Origin: Enterobacteriaceae bacterium RIT691
Lineage (GTDB): Bacteria; Pseudomonadota; Gammaproteobacteria; Enterobacterales; Enterobacteriaceae
Assembly (NCBI GenBank): GCA_009668205.1
Contig: WJYM01000001.1
Coordinates: 372,001 to 436,000, forward strand
Length of the DNA stretch: 64,000 nucleotides
Direction: 5' to 3'
Position numbers and translations under genes: made by a program. The notes under the pieces were generated by a model, which worked only from the letters and a program-made list of their open reading frames with translations, had not been told where the DNA came from and searched no databases. Positions 35,646-44,794 of the stretch are shown here, one piece after another. The first letter of the stretch is position 1. The number at the start of each line of letters is the position of its first letter.

Positions 35646-36305
35646 ATGGATCGTATTATTACCTCGTCGCGCGACCGTTCATCGTTATTGAGCACGCACA
35701 AAGTCCTGCGTAATACCTATTTTTTGCTGAGCCTGACGCTGGCGTTTTCAGCGATCACCGCCACGGCAAGCACCGTACTGATGCTGCCATCGCCGGGCCT
35801 GATTCTGACGCTGGTGGGCATGTACGGCCTGATGTTCCTGACGCATAAAACTGCAGACAAGCCGGTCGGCATTTTGTCCGCTTTTGCCTTCACCGGCTTC
35901 CTGGGCTATATCCTTGGGCCAATGCTGAACGCCTACCTGTCTGCCGGTATGGGTGATGTGATTGGCATGGCGCTGGGCGGTACCGCACTGGTGTTCTTCA
36001 GCTGTTCTGCCTACGTGCTGACCACCCGTAAAGACATGTCCTTCCTCGGCGGTATGCTGATGGCAGGCGTGGTGGTGGTGTTGATTGGGATGGTCGCTAA
36101 CATCTTCCTGCAGCTGCCAGCGCTGCATCTGGCGATTAGCGCGGTGTTTATCCTGATCTCTTCCGGTGCGATTCTGTTTGAGACCAGCAACATCATCCGC
36201 GGCGGCGAAACCAACTACATTCGCGCCACCGTTAGCCTGTATGTGTCGCTGTACAACATCTTCGTCAGCCTGCTGAGCATCCTTGGCTTCGCCAGCCGCG
36301 ATTAA
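35646..36305 (+). CDS. yccA: FtsH-modulating membrane protein YccA (BAX inhibitor-1 family)
   Basis: 219 residues, the length of E. coli YccA. The hydrophilic N-terminus ([20 protein letters not shown]) is followed by about seven membrane segments, with the family signature in the last ones ([40 protein letters not shown]). YccA is a substrate and inhibitor of the FtsH protease and protects SecY from degradation when secretion is jammed. In E. coli it also lies beside serT and tusE. Confidence 0.97.
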   Translation: MDRIITSSRDRSSLLSTHKVLRNTYFLLSLTLAFSAITATASTVLMLPSPGLILTLVGMYGLMFLTHKTADKPVGILSAFAFTGFLGYILGPMLNAYLSAGMGDVIGMALGGTALVFFSCSAYVLTTRKDMSFLGGMLMAGVVVVLIGMVANIFLQLPALHLAISAVFILISSGAILFETSNIIRGGETNYIRATVSLYVSLYNIFVSLLSILGFASRD

Positions 36306-36326
36306 TCTTCGCGAAACGCTGTCCAC

Positions 36327-36356
36327 AAACCCCGCTTATGCGGGGTTTTGTTTTTT
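36327..36356 (+). terminator. yccA terminator
   Basis: AACCCCGC, loop TTAT and GCGGGGTT are followed by TTGTTTTTT, 22 bases after the yccA stop. Confidence 0.9.
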
Positions 36357-36397
36357 GCTACACTGCTGCGGTTTTCTGCTAACGATTGTGAATGACG

Positions 36398-36727
36398 ATG
36401 TTGAATTTTGAAGGCAAAGAGATTGAAACCGATAACGACGGTTATCTGAAAGAGAGCAGTCAGTGGAGTGAGGGGCTGGCAGAAGTGATTGCCGCAAAAG
36501 AAGAGATTGCGCTCTCCCCGGAGCACTGGGAAGTCGTCCGCTTCGTGCGCGACTTCTACCTTGAATTTAACACCTCTCCGGCCATTCGCATGCTGGTCAA
36601 AGCCATGGCCAATAAATTGGGCGAAGAGAAAGGCAACAGCCGCTATCTGTACCGTCTGTTCCCGAAAGGCCCGGCCAAACAGGCCACCAAAATTGCTGGC
36701 CTGCCAAAACCGGTGAAGTGCATTTAA
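36398..36727 (+). CDS. tusE: tRNA 2-thiouridine sulfurtransferase TusE
   Basis: 109 residues from the ATG at 36398, chosen to match E. coli TusE ([12 protein letters not shown]); an ATG two codons earlier is also open, and no clear SD distinguishes them. [20 protein letters not shown] and the C-terminal KPVKCI are conserved; the penultimate cysteine accepts sulfur from TusBCD and passes it to MnmA for 2-thiolation of tRNA wobble uridine. It overlaps the convergent yccX by 4 bases. Confidence 0.96.
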   Translation: MLNFEGKEIETDNDGYLKESSQWSEGLAEVIAAKEEIALSPEHWEVVRFVRDFYLEFNTSPAIRMLVKAMANKLGEEKGNSRYLYRLFPKGPAKQATKIAGLPKPVKCI

Positions 36728-37005
36728 TAGCGAATGCCGAAGTCGGTCCAGGTTTTGCCCGGCTGATGGGGTTCTGCAAGAACCTTATCTACCCGGGCGC
36801 TGCGCGGTCCTCCTGCTTTTAGCCACGCCAGCAGCAGCGCCACTTTCTCTTCTTCACCACAGGCCAGTACTTCCACGCTGCCGTCATCCAGATTTTTGGC
36901 GTAACCGGTCAACCCAAGTTTGAGCGCTTCCCGCTGCGTGCTGTAGCGAAACCCCACGCCCTGTACGTTACCGTGTACCCATGCGATTGTGCACGTCTGT
37001 GCCAT
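36724..37005 (-). CDS. yccX: Acylphosphatase YccX
   Basis: 93 residues. The acylphosphatase signature [15 protein letters not shown] carries the catalytic arginine, and [17 protein letters not shown] the catalytic asparagine. It hydrolyses acyl phosphates such as acetyl or carbamoyl phosphate in the cytosol. AGGAGG lies upstream of the ATG at 37005. It is convergent with tusE, as in E. coli. Confidence 0.95.
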   Translation of the reverse strand: MAQTCTIAWVHGNVQGVGFRYSTQREALKLGLTGYAKNLDDGSVEVLACGEEEKVALLLAWLKAGGPRSARVDKVLAEPHQPGKTWTDFGIRY

Positions 37006-37060
37006 AGCCCCTCCTTTTTCAGCCTAAACCATCAGCATAGCAAAAGCGCATTCCGCTGGC

Positions 37061-37864
37061 TCAGCGCACGTTTTTGGGCAAGCAGCCATAATGCTGGCGG
37101 AATCTGGCGGTAAACCGCGAGTTTGAGAGATAGCCACAGCGCGAGGCGATCTCACCAATCGGTAATAGCGTGGTTTGCAATTGTGACAGCGCCAGTGACA
37201 TTCGAACTTCCTCAACGATTTGCCGATAGCTCTGCGACTCCTGCTGCAGCCGCCTGCGCAGAGTTGAAGTCCCCAACGACAGACGACGGGCAATCTCATC
37301 CGCGGTCCACAGTTTCGCGGGGGCAAGCGTGATTATCTGCCGGACCTGCTCGCTCAGGTTGCTCTGCCGCTCAATCAGTAAGGGACCACACCGCCCCTCA
37401 TGACAGAGCGCCAGCAGGAGTCCAAAAGCCTGGTGCTCCTGCAGCTGAGAGGGCAAATTTTGGCGCACGGCAGCCAGCAGGTTATCCCACATAAACGTCA
37501 GCCCGCTGCTCATCGGCGATAGCAGGGAGTGCAGCTGGGTCCGGGGATATTCCTGCACAAACCGGCGCTTAAAATCACTCAGCAGAGCAGGCGAAATCAG
37601 CAGAAGATCGGAGCGAAAAACTCCGTTCTGCGGTTGATTCACAATCTCCAGCGGCGTGTTGCCCGGAATGATGATCAGCTCGCCCGGCGACGCAACCAGC
37701 CAGTTGTCCTCCTGAATAATGACTTTACTGCCGTGCGTCACGTGGCAAATTGCCGCGGAAAAAAGCTTCACACGGTGTAACCGATGCATCTGGCTGGAAA
37801 AGACCTCGGCTGCCGTCAAATTTTTATGCTGAAATTGCATCTCCTGCGCCACGCCGCTTTCCAC
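37061..37864 (-). CDS. AraC-family transcriptional regulator
   Basis: 267 residues from 37864; an internal ATG at 37840 is alternative. The C-terminal 100 residues hold the two AraC helix-turn-helix motifs (WTADEIARRLSLGTSTLRRR and IGEIASRCGYLSNSRFTARF, then RQHYGCLP). The N-terminal part is cupin-like (SKVIIQEDNWLVASPGELII). It begins on the base next to the end of the YbcL-like gene, so the two are surely one transcript. In E. coli K-12 the AraC-type gene ybcM follows ybcL, so this may be its counterpart, although I could not verify that at sequence level. Confidence 0.85.
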   Translation of the reverse strand: MESGVAQEMQFQHKNLTAAEVFSSQMHRLHRVKLFSAAICHVTHGSKVIIQEDNWLVASPGELIIIPGNTPLEIVNQPQNGVFRSDLLLISPALLSDFKRRFVQEYPRTQLHSLLSPMSSGLTFMWDNLLAAVRQNLPSQLQEHQAFGLLLALCHEGRCGPLLIERQSNLSEQVRQIITLAPAKLWTADEIARRLSLGTSTLRRRLQQESQSYRQIVEEVRMSLALSQLQTTLLPIGEIASRCGYLSNSRFTARFRQHYGCLPKNVR

Positions 37865-38422
37865 CTATCTTGCATAATGAGAGATTAACTGTGCCTTTGC
37901 GATAACGTTACTGTGGAGCATATACCCCACCATTGCGCCACTGCTCTGTGCGTCTATCGGCAGCGCTGCTGTTTTTAAGGCCCAGACGGTAAACTGGTAC
38001 GGATGCGCTTTATCACCGGCCGGAGGGCAAGCGCCACCAAAACCGGCATAGCCAAAGTCATTACGCCCCTGAATGGCCGATGCGGGTAACACATGACTGC
38101 CCTTCTCACCTGCGCCTGCCGCAATGCTGCGAACCGTAGCGGGTATATTTACCACGGTCCAGTGCCACCAGCCACTGCCCGTGGGGGCATCAGGATCATA
38201 TAAGGTAATGGCAAAACTTTTGGTGCCTGGCGGAGGGTTTGTCCATGAAAGCTGCGGAGAGCGATTGTCACCGCGACAGCCAAAGCCACTAAAGATTTGC
38301 TTTGCGGTTAACTGACCGCCATCAGGCACATCCGCACTGGTGAGCGTGAAGGCCGGGGCCGCAAAAGCACTGAAACTCATTACCGATACAATGGCCGCCA
38401 TTCGGGCCGATTTGGATTTCAT
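37865..38422 (-). CDS. ybcL: YbcL-like periplasmic PEBP-family protein
   Basis: 185 residues with a signal peptide (ARMAAIVSVMSFSAFA, cleavage after AFA). The PEBP core DPDAPTGSGWWHWTVVNIPA and the segment QGRNDFGYAGFGGACPPAGD are near-identical to E. coli YbcL. The family is Raf-kinase-inhibitor/PEBP-like; in uropathogenic E. coli a YbcL variant is secreted and dampens neutrophil migration, but whether this one does cannot be told. Its stop abuts the AraC gene. In K-12 ybcL is carried by the DLP12 prophage; here no prophage genes surround it. Confidence 0.88.
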   Translation of the reverse strand: MKSKSARMAAIVSVMSFSAFAAPAFTLTSADVPDGGQLTAKQIFSGFGCRGDNRSPQLSWTNPPPGTKSFAITLYDPDAPTGSGWWHWTVVNIPATVRSIAAGAGEKGSHVLPASAIQGRNDFGYAGFGGACPPAGDKAHPYQFTVWALKTAALPIDAQSSGAMVGYMLHSNVIAKAQLISHYAR

Positions 38423-38623
38423 ATTGTGTCCTCAGTCACAGAGGTGAGACCAGACAGTAATGCCAATCGCCCGCCGATACTGTGCCCGAATGATTTACTT
38501 TTGTGCCGAAACGCTCAGAAACGTTCTCCTGCTGGTTTCCCCCCTTCCCCGTTATTCATTGCTTTTCCCGGCTGACGTGGGAAAATGGCGCCCATTTTCT
38601 TTGAATCAACAGAACAGCAAATT

Positions 38624-39814
38624 ATGAGCGTACGTTTAGTGTTAGCCAAAGGCCGCGAAAAATCCCTCCTTCGCCGCCACCCATGGGTCTTCTCTGGCGC
38701 GGTTGCGCGGATGGAAGGTAAAGCTTCTCTCGGTGAAACCATCGATATCGTCGACCACCAGGGAAAATGGCTGGCTCGCGGCGCTTACTCTCCGGCCTCG
38801 CAAATCCGTGCGCGCGTCTGGACGTTTGATAAAGAGGAAACCATCGACATCGCTTTCTTCGAGCGTCGTCTGCAGCAGGCGCACAGCTGGCGCGAGTGGC
38901 TGGCGAAAAAAGACGGTCTGGACAGCTACCGTCTGATCGCCGGCGAATCCGATGGTCTGCCTGGCGTGACTATCGACCGTTTTGGCAATTTCCTCGTACT
39001 GCAATTGCTGAGCGCCGGTGCTGAATATCAGCGCGCGGCACTGATCAGCGCCCTGCAAACGCTGTTCCCTGAATGCGCGATTTACGATCGCAGCGACGTG
39101 GCGGTTCGTAAGAAAGAAGGTATGGAGCTGACTCAGGGACCGGTCACCGGAGAGCTGCCGCCCGCGCTGCTGCCAATTGAAGAGCATGGCATGAAGCTGC
39201 TGGTCGATATTCAGGGTGGTCACAAAACCGGTTACTACCTCGACCAGCGCGACAGCCGCCTGGCAACCCGACGCTACGTGGAAGACAAGCGTGTGCTGAA
39301 CTGCTTCTCCTACACCGGCGGTTTTGCGGTTTCTGCTCTGATGGGCGGCTGCCGCGAAGTCACCAGCGTGGATACCTCTCAGGACGCGCTGGACGTGGCT
39401 AAGCAGAACGTTGAGCTTAATAAACTCGATCTGAGCAAAGCCAAATTCGTCCGTGACGACGTGTTCAAACTGCTGCGCAAATATCGCGACGAAGGTGAGA
39501 AGTTTGATGTCATCGTGATGGACCCGCCGAAATTCGTCGAGAACAAAAACCAGCTGATGGGTGCCTGTCGCGGCTACAAGGATATCAACATGTTGGCTAT
39601 CCAACTGCTGAATCCGGGTGGCGTACTGATGACCTTCTCCTGCTCAGGGCTGATGACCACCGATTTATTTCAGAAAATCATCGCCGATGCCGCTGTAGAC
39701 GCCGGGCGTGATGTACAATTTATAGAGCAGTTCCGTCAGGCAGCCGATCACCCGGTGATCGCAACCTATCCGGAAGGGCTGTACCTGAAAGGATTTGCCT
39801 GTCGCATCATGTAA
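38624..39814 (+). CDS. rlmI: 23S rRNA m5C1962 methyltransferase RlmI
   Basis: 396 residues from the ATG at 38624 ([20 protein letters not shown]), matching E. coli RlmI; 13 more upstream codons are open but unsupported. An N-terminal PUA domain (about 1-75) precedes the SAM-dependent domain: [19 protein letters not shown] (SAM site), [15 protein letters not shown] and TFSCSGLM with the catalytic cysteine. It methylates C1962 of 23S rRNA. hspQ follows 59 bases later on the same strand. Confidence 0.97.
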   Translation: MSVRLVLAKGREKSLLRRHPWVFSGAVARMEGKASLGETIDIVDHQGKWLARGAYSPASQIRARVWTFDKEETIDIAFFERRLQQAHSWREWLAKKDGLDSYRLIAGESDGLPGVTIDRFGNFLVLQLLSAGAEYQRAALISALQTLFPECAIYDRSDVAVRKKEGMELTQGPVTGELPPALLPIEEHGMKLLVDIQGGHKTGYYLDQRDSRLATRRYVEDKRVLNCFSYTGGFAVSALMGGCREVTSVDTSQDALDVAKQNVELNKLDLSKAKFVRDDVFKLLRKYRDEGEKFDVIVMDPPKFVENKNQLMGACRGYKDINMLAIQLLNPGGVLMTFSCSGLMTTDLFQKIIADAAVDAGRDVQFIEQFRQAADHPVIATYPEGLYLKGFACRIM

Positions 39815-39873
39815 GTTGAAAAATGAAACATTGCCCGCATATCTTCTGTGGGCAGGTTTCCCGGGAGGTGACT

Positions 39874-40194
39874 ATGATGATTGTCAGCAAATTCGGCATC
39901 GGCCAGCAGGTCCGGCACTCGCTGCTGGGCTACCTGGGCGTGATCGTCGATATCGACCCGGAATATTCACTTGATGAGCCCTCAGACGATGAGGTGGCCG
40001 TGAACGACGAGCTGCGTGCAGCGCCGTGGTACCACGTGGTCATGGAAGATGAAGAGGGTGAGCCGATGCACACCTATCTGGCGGAAGCGCAGCTACAGAG
40101 CGAAGCCAGTGATGAGCATCCGGAGCAACCCTCGATGGATGAACTGGCCCGTAATATACGCCAGCAGCTTCAGGCACCGCGCTTACGCAATTAA
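39874..40194 (+). CDS. hspQ: Heat-shock protein HspQ
   Basis: 106 residues from the ATG at 39874, four bases after GGAGGT; the next codon is also [23 protein letters not shown] and the end [20 protein letters not shown] are conserved with E. coli HspQ (105). HspQ is a hemimethylated-DNA-binding YccV-like protein that acts as a specificity factor for Lon and affects DnaA stability. The alternative start at 39823 has no ribosome site. Confidence 0.95.
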   Translation: MMIVSKFGIGQQVRHSLLGYLGVIVDIDPEYSLDEPSDDEVAVNDELRAAPWYHVVMEDEEGEPMHTYLAEAQLQSEASDEHPEQPSMDELARNIRQQLQAPRLRN

Positions 40195-40196
40195 GC

Positions 40197-40223
40197 AAAA
40201 CCCCGCAAATGCGGGGTTTTTTG
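40197..40223 (+). terminator. hspQ terminator
   Basis: AAAACCCCGC, loop AAAT, GCGGGGTTTTTTG: an 8-10 bp stem with A- and T-runs; bidirectional use by the convergent yccU is possible. Confidence 0.9.
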
Positions 40224-40637
40224 TTATTTGGCCAGGCCTAAGCGTGGAATTTCAATCGCCGGGCATTTGTCCATAACGACGTTTAATCCTGCTTCCCGGG
40301 CGACGTCCGCCGCCTGCTCGTTGATAACCCCAAGCTGCATCCAGAGTGTTTTAGCGCCGATAGCGATAGCGTCCTGCGCAACGCCCCAGGCGGCTTCAGA
40401 GTTTCGGAAGACATCAACCATATCCACTTTTTCAGGCACGTCGGCAAGCGTGGCATAGCCCTGCTGCCCGAGCAGCGTTTTGCCCGCGACTTTGGGGGAA
40501 ACGGGAATAACATGGTATCCCTGATCTAGCAGATACTTCATCACCCGATAGCTGGGGCGATCCGGTTTGTCACTGGCACCGACCAACGCAATGGTCCGGG
40601 TCTCGGTCAAAATGCCTGCAATCTCGTTTTCTTTCAT
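40224..40637 (-). CDS. yccU: CoA-binding protein YccU
   Basis: 137 residues from the ATG at 40637 with GGAGGA about 5 bases upstream, as in E. coli. A Rossmann CoA-binding domain is visible: [20 protein letters not shown], then [20 protein letters not shown] and [16 protein letters not shown]. It is a cytosolic protein of unknown physiological role. It is convergent with hspQ across a shared terminator. Confidence 0.95.
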   Translation of the reverse strand: MKENEIAGILTETRTIALVGASDKPDRPSYRVMKYLLDQGYHVIPVSPKVAGKTLLGQQGYATLADVPEKVDMVDVFRNSEAAWGVAQDAIAIGAKTLWMQLGVINEQAADVAREAGLNVVMDKCPAIEIPRLGLAK

Positions 40638-40806
40638 GATGTCCTCCGGGCAATTCTGCAAAGTGTACGATAATCCTGAGATATCAGCTATTGAGTCATA
40701 CCTGAGTATGAGGCCGAAATGCCGATTCATGTCTATATGTTAATGAAAATCACTTTGGTAAAGATTTGATACACTCTACGAGTGGGCCATTTTTCAGGAG
40801 AGATCG

Positions 40807-41469
40807 ATGAGAACGGGATGTGCGTTGCTGTGCCTACTGCTGATGCTTCCTGTAAGTGCCTTCGCCACGACGCTCAGGCTGTCGGGGGACGTTGATCTGC
40901 TGGTGCTGGATGGCAAAAAAGTCTCGAGCCTGCTGCTACGGGGGGCGGAGAGTATTGAACTCGATAATGGGCCGCATCAGGTCGTTTTTCGGGTCGAAAA
41001 AATGGTGGCTCTGCCTGACCAAAATCGCCAGCTGTACGTCTCCCCGCCGCTGATCGCCAATTTTAATTCTCAGCTCATCGGTCAGGTCAATTTCAGCCTG
41101 CCGCGCCTTGAAACCATCGACGAAGCCCAGGCTTTTACGGCCGTACCGCATGTCAGCCTGTTGGACGGAAACGCGATTCCTATCCCGGTTAAACTCGATA
41201 TTCTTGCCACCACTCAGCCAGGTGAAGATATCGATTATGAAAAAGCAACCGAGGCCTACAATCTGGCACGAAAACAGGCCTCCGATGCCCAGTTCAGTTT
41301 GCCTCAGGCCGATGACAGCACGCTGCTTTCGAAGACCAATGAACTCGATAACCCGGCCTATCAGTCACAAACGCTGACCGAACAAAGGCTCAAATATTGG
41401 TTTCATCTGGCGGATCCCGATACCCGTCATCGCTTCCTGGAGTGGGCAAAATCGCAACCCTCTTCCTGA
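40807..41469 (+). CDS. yccT: YccT (DUF2057), periplasmic curli inhibitor homologue
   Basis: 220 residues with a signal peptide ([20 protein letters not shown]). AGGAGAG precedes the ATG. The mature N-terminus [20 protein letters not shown] and [17 protein letters not shown] are typical of the DUF2057/YccT family. In E. coli YccT (also called CsgI) inhibits CsgA polymerisation into curli. No csg gene is in this window, so the target would have to be elsewhere. It lies next to mgsA as in E. coli. Confidence 0.93.
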   Translation: MRTGCALLCLLLMLPVSAFATTLRLSGDVDLLVLDGKKVSSLLLRGAESIELDNGPHQVVFRVEKMVALPDQNRQLYVSPPLIANFNSQLIGQVNFSLPRLETIDEAQAFTAVPHVSLLDGNAIPIPVKLDILATTQPGEDIDYEKATEAYNLARKQASDAQFSLPQADDSTLLSKTNELDNPAYQSQTLTEQRLKYWFHLADPDTRHRFLEWAKSQPSS

Positions 41470-41569
41470 TATCATGACCTGGCGCAGGATATTTTTGCCC
41501 TTTGTCCCTTGCAGCATCAGTCACTTCCAGTAATCTGTCAGCATCCTGACTGACTATGTGGAAGATAAG

Positions 41570-42028
41570 ATGGAACAGACAACCCGCACTCTGCCCGGGC
41601 GCAAACATATTGCGCTGGTGGCGCACGATCACTGCAAGCAGATGCTGAAAAGTTGGGTGGAGCGTCATCAGCCGCTGCTGGCCCAGCATGAGCTGTATGG
41701 CACCGGCACCACCGGCAATCTGGTTCAACGGGCAACAGGGCTGGACGTGAATGCGATGCTCAGCGGCCCGATGGGGGGCGACCAACAGGTCGGCGCGATG
41801 ATTGCCGAAGGCAAAATCGATGTGCTGATTTTCTTCTGGGACCCGCTTAACGCCGTGCCGCACGACCCGGATGTCAAAGCCCTGCTCCGTCTGGCGACCG
41901 TGTGGAATATCCCGGTAGCCACTAACGTCGCAACGGCAGACTTTATCATTCAGTCACCTAACTTCAGCGCTCCGGTGGAAATTCAAATCCCTGACTACCA
42001 GCGCTATCTGGCAGAGCGCCTGAAATAA
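41570..42028 (+). CDS. mgsA: Methylglyoxal synthase MgsA
   Basis: 152 residues from the ATG at 41570; a GTG four codons upstream is open but E. coli MgsA starts at the equivalent ATG. Conserved stretches [40 protein letters not shown] and [20 protein letters not shown] contain the catalytic histidine and aspartates and the phosphate site. It converts dihydroxyacetone phosphate to methylglyoxal, a bypass that relieves sugar-phosphate stress. It ends at a terminator shared in position with the helD stop. Confidence 0.97.
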   Translation: MEQTTRTLPGRKHIALVAHDHCKQMLKSWVERHQPLLAQHELYGTGTTGNLVQRATGLDVNAMLSGPMGGDQQVGAMIAEGKIDVLIFFWDPLNAVPHDPDVKALLRLATVWNIPVATNVATADFIIQSPNFSAPVEIQIPDYQRYLAERLK

Positions 42029-42128
42029 TCGCGCTCACCGCTGTTTACGCCGGATGCGGCATTGCCCTATCAGGCCTGTGAAAACCTAAAGCGTCGCCAC
42101 CCGGCACGGTGTGCCGACGCTTATTCTG

Positions 42129-42153
42129 GCCCAGCGACGCGCTGGGCTTTTTT
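42129..42153 (+). terminator. mgsA terminator
   Basis: GCCCAGC, a 5-base loop, GCTGGGC, then TTTTTT. It touches the stop codon of the convergent helD. A GCCGGATGCGGC-type REP-like remnant lies just upstream near 42050. Confidence 0.85.
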
Positions 42154-44206
42154 ACGGTTTTCGTACTGCCGGGACATCCAGCGATTTCAGGACATCAACA
42201 AAGACCGAAGGCTGCGCTTTGTTATACAACAGCCAGACTTTCTGACGTGCACGGGTCATCGCCACGTACAGCAACCGCCGCTCCTCGGCATCCGGAAAAT
42301 CCTCTGGCTGCGGCAGCAGGGCCTGCTCCATGATGGATTCGCGAGCAGGCGCCGGGAACGCGTCCTGCCCGCTCTGCAAACCCAGGATGATTGCATAATC
42401 CGCCTGCTGTCCTTTGCTGGCATGAATCGTCATAAAATCAATCGTGAGCTTCGGCCAACGCGTGGCCGCTTTCTCCAGTGCGGCGGGCTTCAGATGATGA
42501 TAGCGCGCCATGATCAGGATCCGTTGCTCCGGTTTTGCATAGCCGCTGAGCTTATCCAGCAACGCATCCAGCTGCTCGTCTGGCAGCAGCGTGACGGCTT
42601 TTTTATCGCCCGCGCTGAGGCTGTTGAGCGGCTTGCTGAGCTGATGAGGGTTCTGCTGGATAAAGCGGTTGGCTATTTCGCCAATCCGGCTGTTGAAACG
42701 GTAAGTGGTATCCAGCGCGCAGCTGTCACCTTCTCCAAAATAGTGTTCAAACGCGGTTGTCAGGCTGAGCTGAGCGCCGCTAAAACGGTAGATAGCCTGC
42801 CAGTCATCGCCCACGGCAAACAGCGTGGTCTGAGAGTTCTGCTTACGCAATGCGGCCAGAAGCGCAGCGCGCTGCGGTGAAATATCCTGGAACTCATCGA
42901 CCAGGATATGCTTCCACGGGCTGACGAAACGGCCTTTCTCCAGCAGATTGATGGCCTGATGGATAAGCCCGGAAAAATCGACGGCCCCTTCATCTTTCAG
43001 CGCAGTTTTCCAGGCTTTCAGTAACGGTGCCATCAGTTTGACCCGTTTGCCAAACAGCTCGCGGATCTCCTCTGGCGCGCTTTCAATCATCTCCGCCTGA
43101 GATCCTCCGTGCATGCGCATGAGACTCACCCAGCGATCGAGGCGACTGCCCATCCGGCGAACCATTTTCGCATCGTGCCAGTAGTCCTCCTCCGGGACGT
43201 CCCAGCCCATTTCCTCTTCCAGCCACTGGCGCCACCCTTTGGCCTGCGCCTTTTTCTCCTGGCATTGCTGTTGCCAGTAGGTGGTCAGCAGCTTGTAGCG
43301 GGCAGCACTGTCGTTCTCAAGCTTGCTGATAACCGGGACTTTTTTACTGCTCTGTTGGATGATTTGCAGGGCAAGTGCATGGAATGTTTTGGCACTGATC
43401 GCGTCAGTATTAAGCCGCTGCTGGATTCGATCATCCATCTCCTGCGCCGCTTTACGCCCGAAGGCCAGCAGCAGTATCTGGTCTGGTGCCGCTTCACCGC
43501 GCGTCAACAGCCAGCCGGCCCTTGCCACCAGCACCGATGTTTTTCCACTTCCCGCCCCGGCCAGCACCAGCAGCGAGCGTTCGCCATTGACCACCGCACG
43601 GGCCTGCGCGCTATTCAGCGGCGAAGACTCAACGTGGTCAAAAAAGGCGGAATATTGTGCCAGCATAGCCTCGGTATAGGCCTGATTATGCTTAAGACGG
43701 CTGGCAGCGATGTCCTTCAGCCACGCCTGGCACTGAACCCACAGTTCGCGGCAGTTGTCGAAACTGTCGAGGCGACTGACCGGCACCGGCAGCGCCTCAA
43801 GTGCCTGCAGAATTTTTTGCCGTAACTGTGCGACCGCACTACGAGTCAACCACTTCCCCGCGGCGCGGTGATCGGCAATCACGCTCAGCTGCTGTTGCAG
43901 CACTTCCGCGGCGATAGCGCTCATTTCCTCGCTCCACAGCTGCCAGCGGCTTTGCAGGTGATGGTGAAAACGCTGCGTATCGGCCCACTCGGTGCCGTGC
44001 AGACGCACGACTTTATCATCCGGCAGGACGAACTCCAGTTCTCCCCACACCAGACCGCGCTTACAGCGGATAGCGGTCAACTGATTGAAAGGGATCAGAT
44101 ATTCATGGCGATCGCCTGACACTTTGACCCCGGCATTCAGGAGTTCTACGCGATCGTAAGGGTGCTGCGCCATTCGCTTGCCGAGGGCGGTTGCTTTTAG
44201 TTCCAT
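42152..44206 (-). CDS. helD: DNA helicase IV HelD
   Basis: 684 residues, the E. coli length. Superfamily 1 helicase motifs in order: Q-like NSAQARAVVN, Walker A VLAGAGSGKTSVLVARAGWL (about 213-232), motif II in ILVDEFQDISPQRAALLAAL, motif III FAVGDDWQAIYRFSGAQL, motif V TIHASKGQQADYAIILG and motif VI LLYVAMTRARQKVWLLYN. It is a 3' to 5' UvrD-like DNA helicase involved in RecF-type recombination. It is transcribed away from yccF. Confidence 0.97.
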   Translation of the reverse strand: MELKATALGKRMAQHPYDRVELLNAGVKVSGDRHEYLIPFNQLTAIRCKRGLVWGELEFVLPDDKVVRLHGTEWADTQRFHHHLQSRWQLWSEEMSAIAAEVLQQQLSVIADHRAAGKWLTRSAVAQLRQKILQALEALPVPVSRLDSFDNCRELWVQCQAWLKDIAASRLKHNQAYTEAMLAQYSAFFDHVESSPLNSAQARAVVNGERSLLVLAGAGSGKTSVLVARAGWLLTRGEAAPDQILLLAFGRKAAQEMDDRIQQRLNTDAISAKTFHALALQIIQQSSKKVPVISKLENDSAARYKLLTTYWQQQCQEKKAQAKGWRQWLEEEMGWDVPEEDYWHDAKMVRRMGSRLDRWVSLMRMHGGSQAEMIESAPEEIRELFGKRVKLMAPLLKAWKTALKDEGAVDFSGLIHQAINLLEKGRFVSPWKHILVDEFQDISPQRAALLAALRKQNSQTTLFAVGDDWQAIYRFSGAQLSLTTAFEHYFGEGDSCALDTTYRFNSRIGEIANRFIQQNPHQLSKPLNSLSAGDKKAVTLLPDEQLDALLDKLSGYAKPEQRILIMARYHHLKPAALEKAATRWPKLTIDFMTIHASKGQQADYAIILGLQSGQDAFPAPARESIMEQALLPQPEDFPDAEERRLLYVAMTRARQKVWLLYNKAQPSVFVDVLKSLDVPAVRKP

Positions 44207-44330
44207 GTCTTGCCAAATCCCGCTTTTAGTCTTATCTCTGACAGTGTAACCGCCAGATACCAGGTGCTCCAGCCTAAAAAAACGTTACAATTGTCGGGTC
44301 TTTCTTTTCACAGGACTGAACAGAGGTCTT

Positions 44331-44777
44331 ATGCGTACCGTTCTGAATATTTTGAATTTTGTATTGGGTGGCTTTCTGACAACGCTGGGTTGGCTGCTGG
44401 CCACGGTGGTTACCGTTGTACTGGTTATTACTCTGCCGTTGACCCGCTCCTGCTGGGAAATCACTAAGCTGTCGCTGGTGCCATTTGGCAACGAAGCCAT
44501 CCATGTTGACGAACTGGCTCCCTCGGAGAAAAGTGCCATCATGAACACCGGCGGCACGGTGCTGAACATCGTGTGGTTTGTTTTGTTTGGCTGGTGGCTG
44601 TGTCTGACACACATCGTGGCGGGGATCGCCCAGTGCGTCACTATCATCGGCATTCCGGTGGGTATCGCCAATTTTAAAATTGCCGCCATCGCGCTCTGGC
44701 CGGTGGGACGCCGCGTGGTGTCTGTTGAAACAGCTCGCGCAGCACGTGAAGCGAACGCTCGTCGTCGCTTTCAGTAA
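44331..44777 (+). CDS. yccF: Inner-membrane protein YccF (DUF307)
   Basis: 148 residues with two hydrophobic blocks (about 8-35 and 80-115), each containing a family-typical segment (LNFVLGGFLTTLGWLLATVV; LNIVWFVLFGWWLCLTHIVA). AGAGG lies upstream of the ATG. Its function is unknown. It forms an operon with yccS, which starts 17 bases later, as in E. coli. Confidence 0.95.
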   Translation: MRTVLNILNFVLGGFLTTLGWLLATVVTVVLVITLPLTRSCWEITKLSLVPFGNEAIHVDELAPSEKSAIMNTGGTVLNIVWFVLFGWWLCLTHIVAGIAQCVTIIGIPVGIANFKIAAIALWPVGRRVVSVETARAAREANARRRFQ

Positions 44778-44794
44778 CGGGAATTGACTGCCGA

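Noticed and set aside
42035-42070. Full REP/BIME element after mgsA
   Set aside because: Only a GCCGGATGCGGC-type half is visible without a matching arm, so it is at most a remnant.
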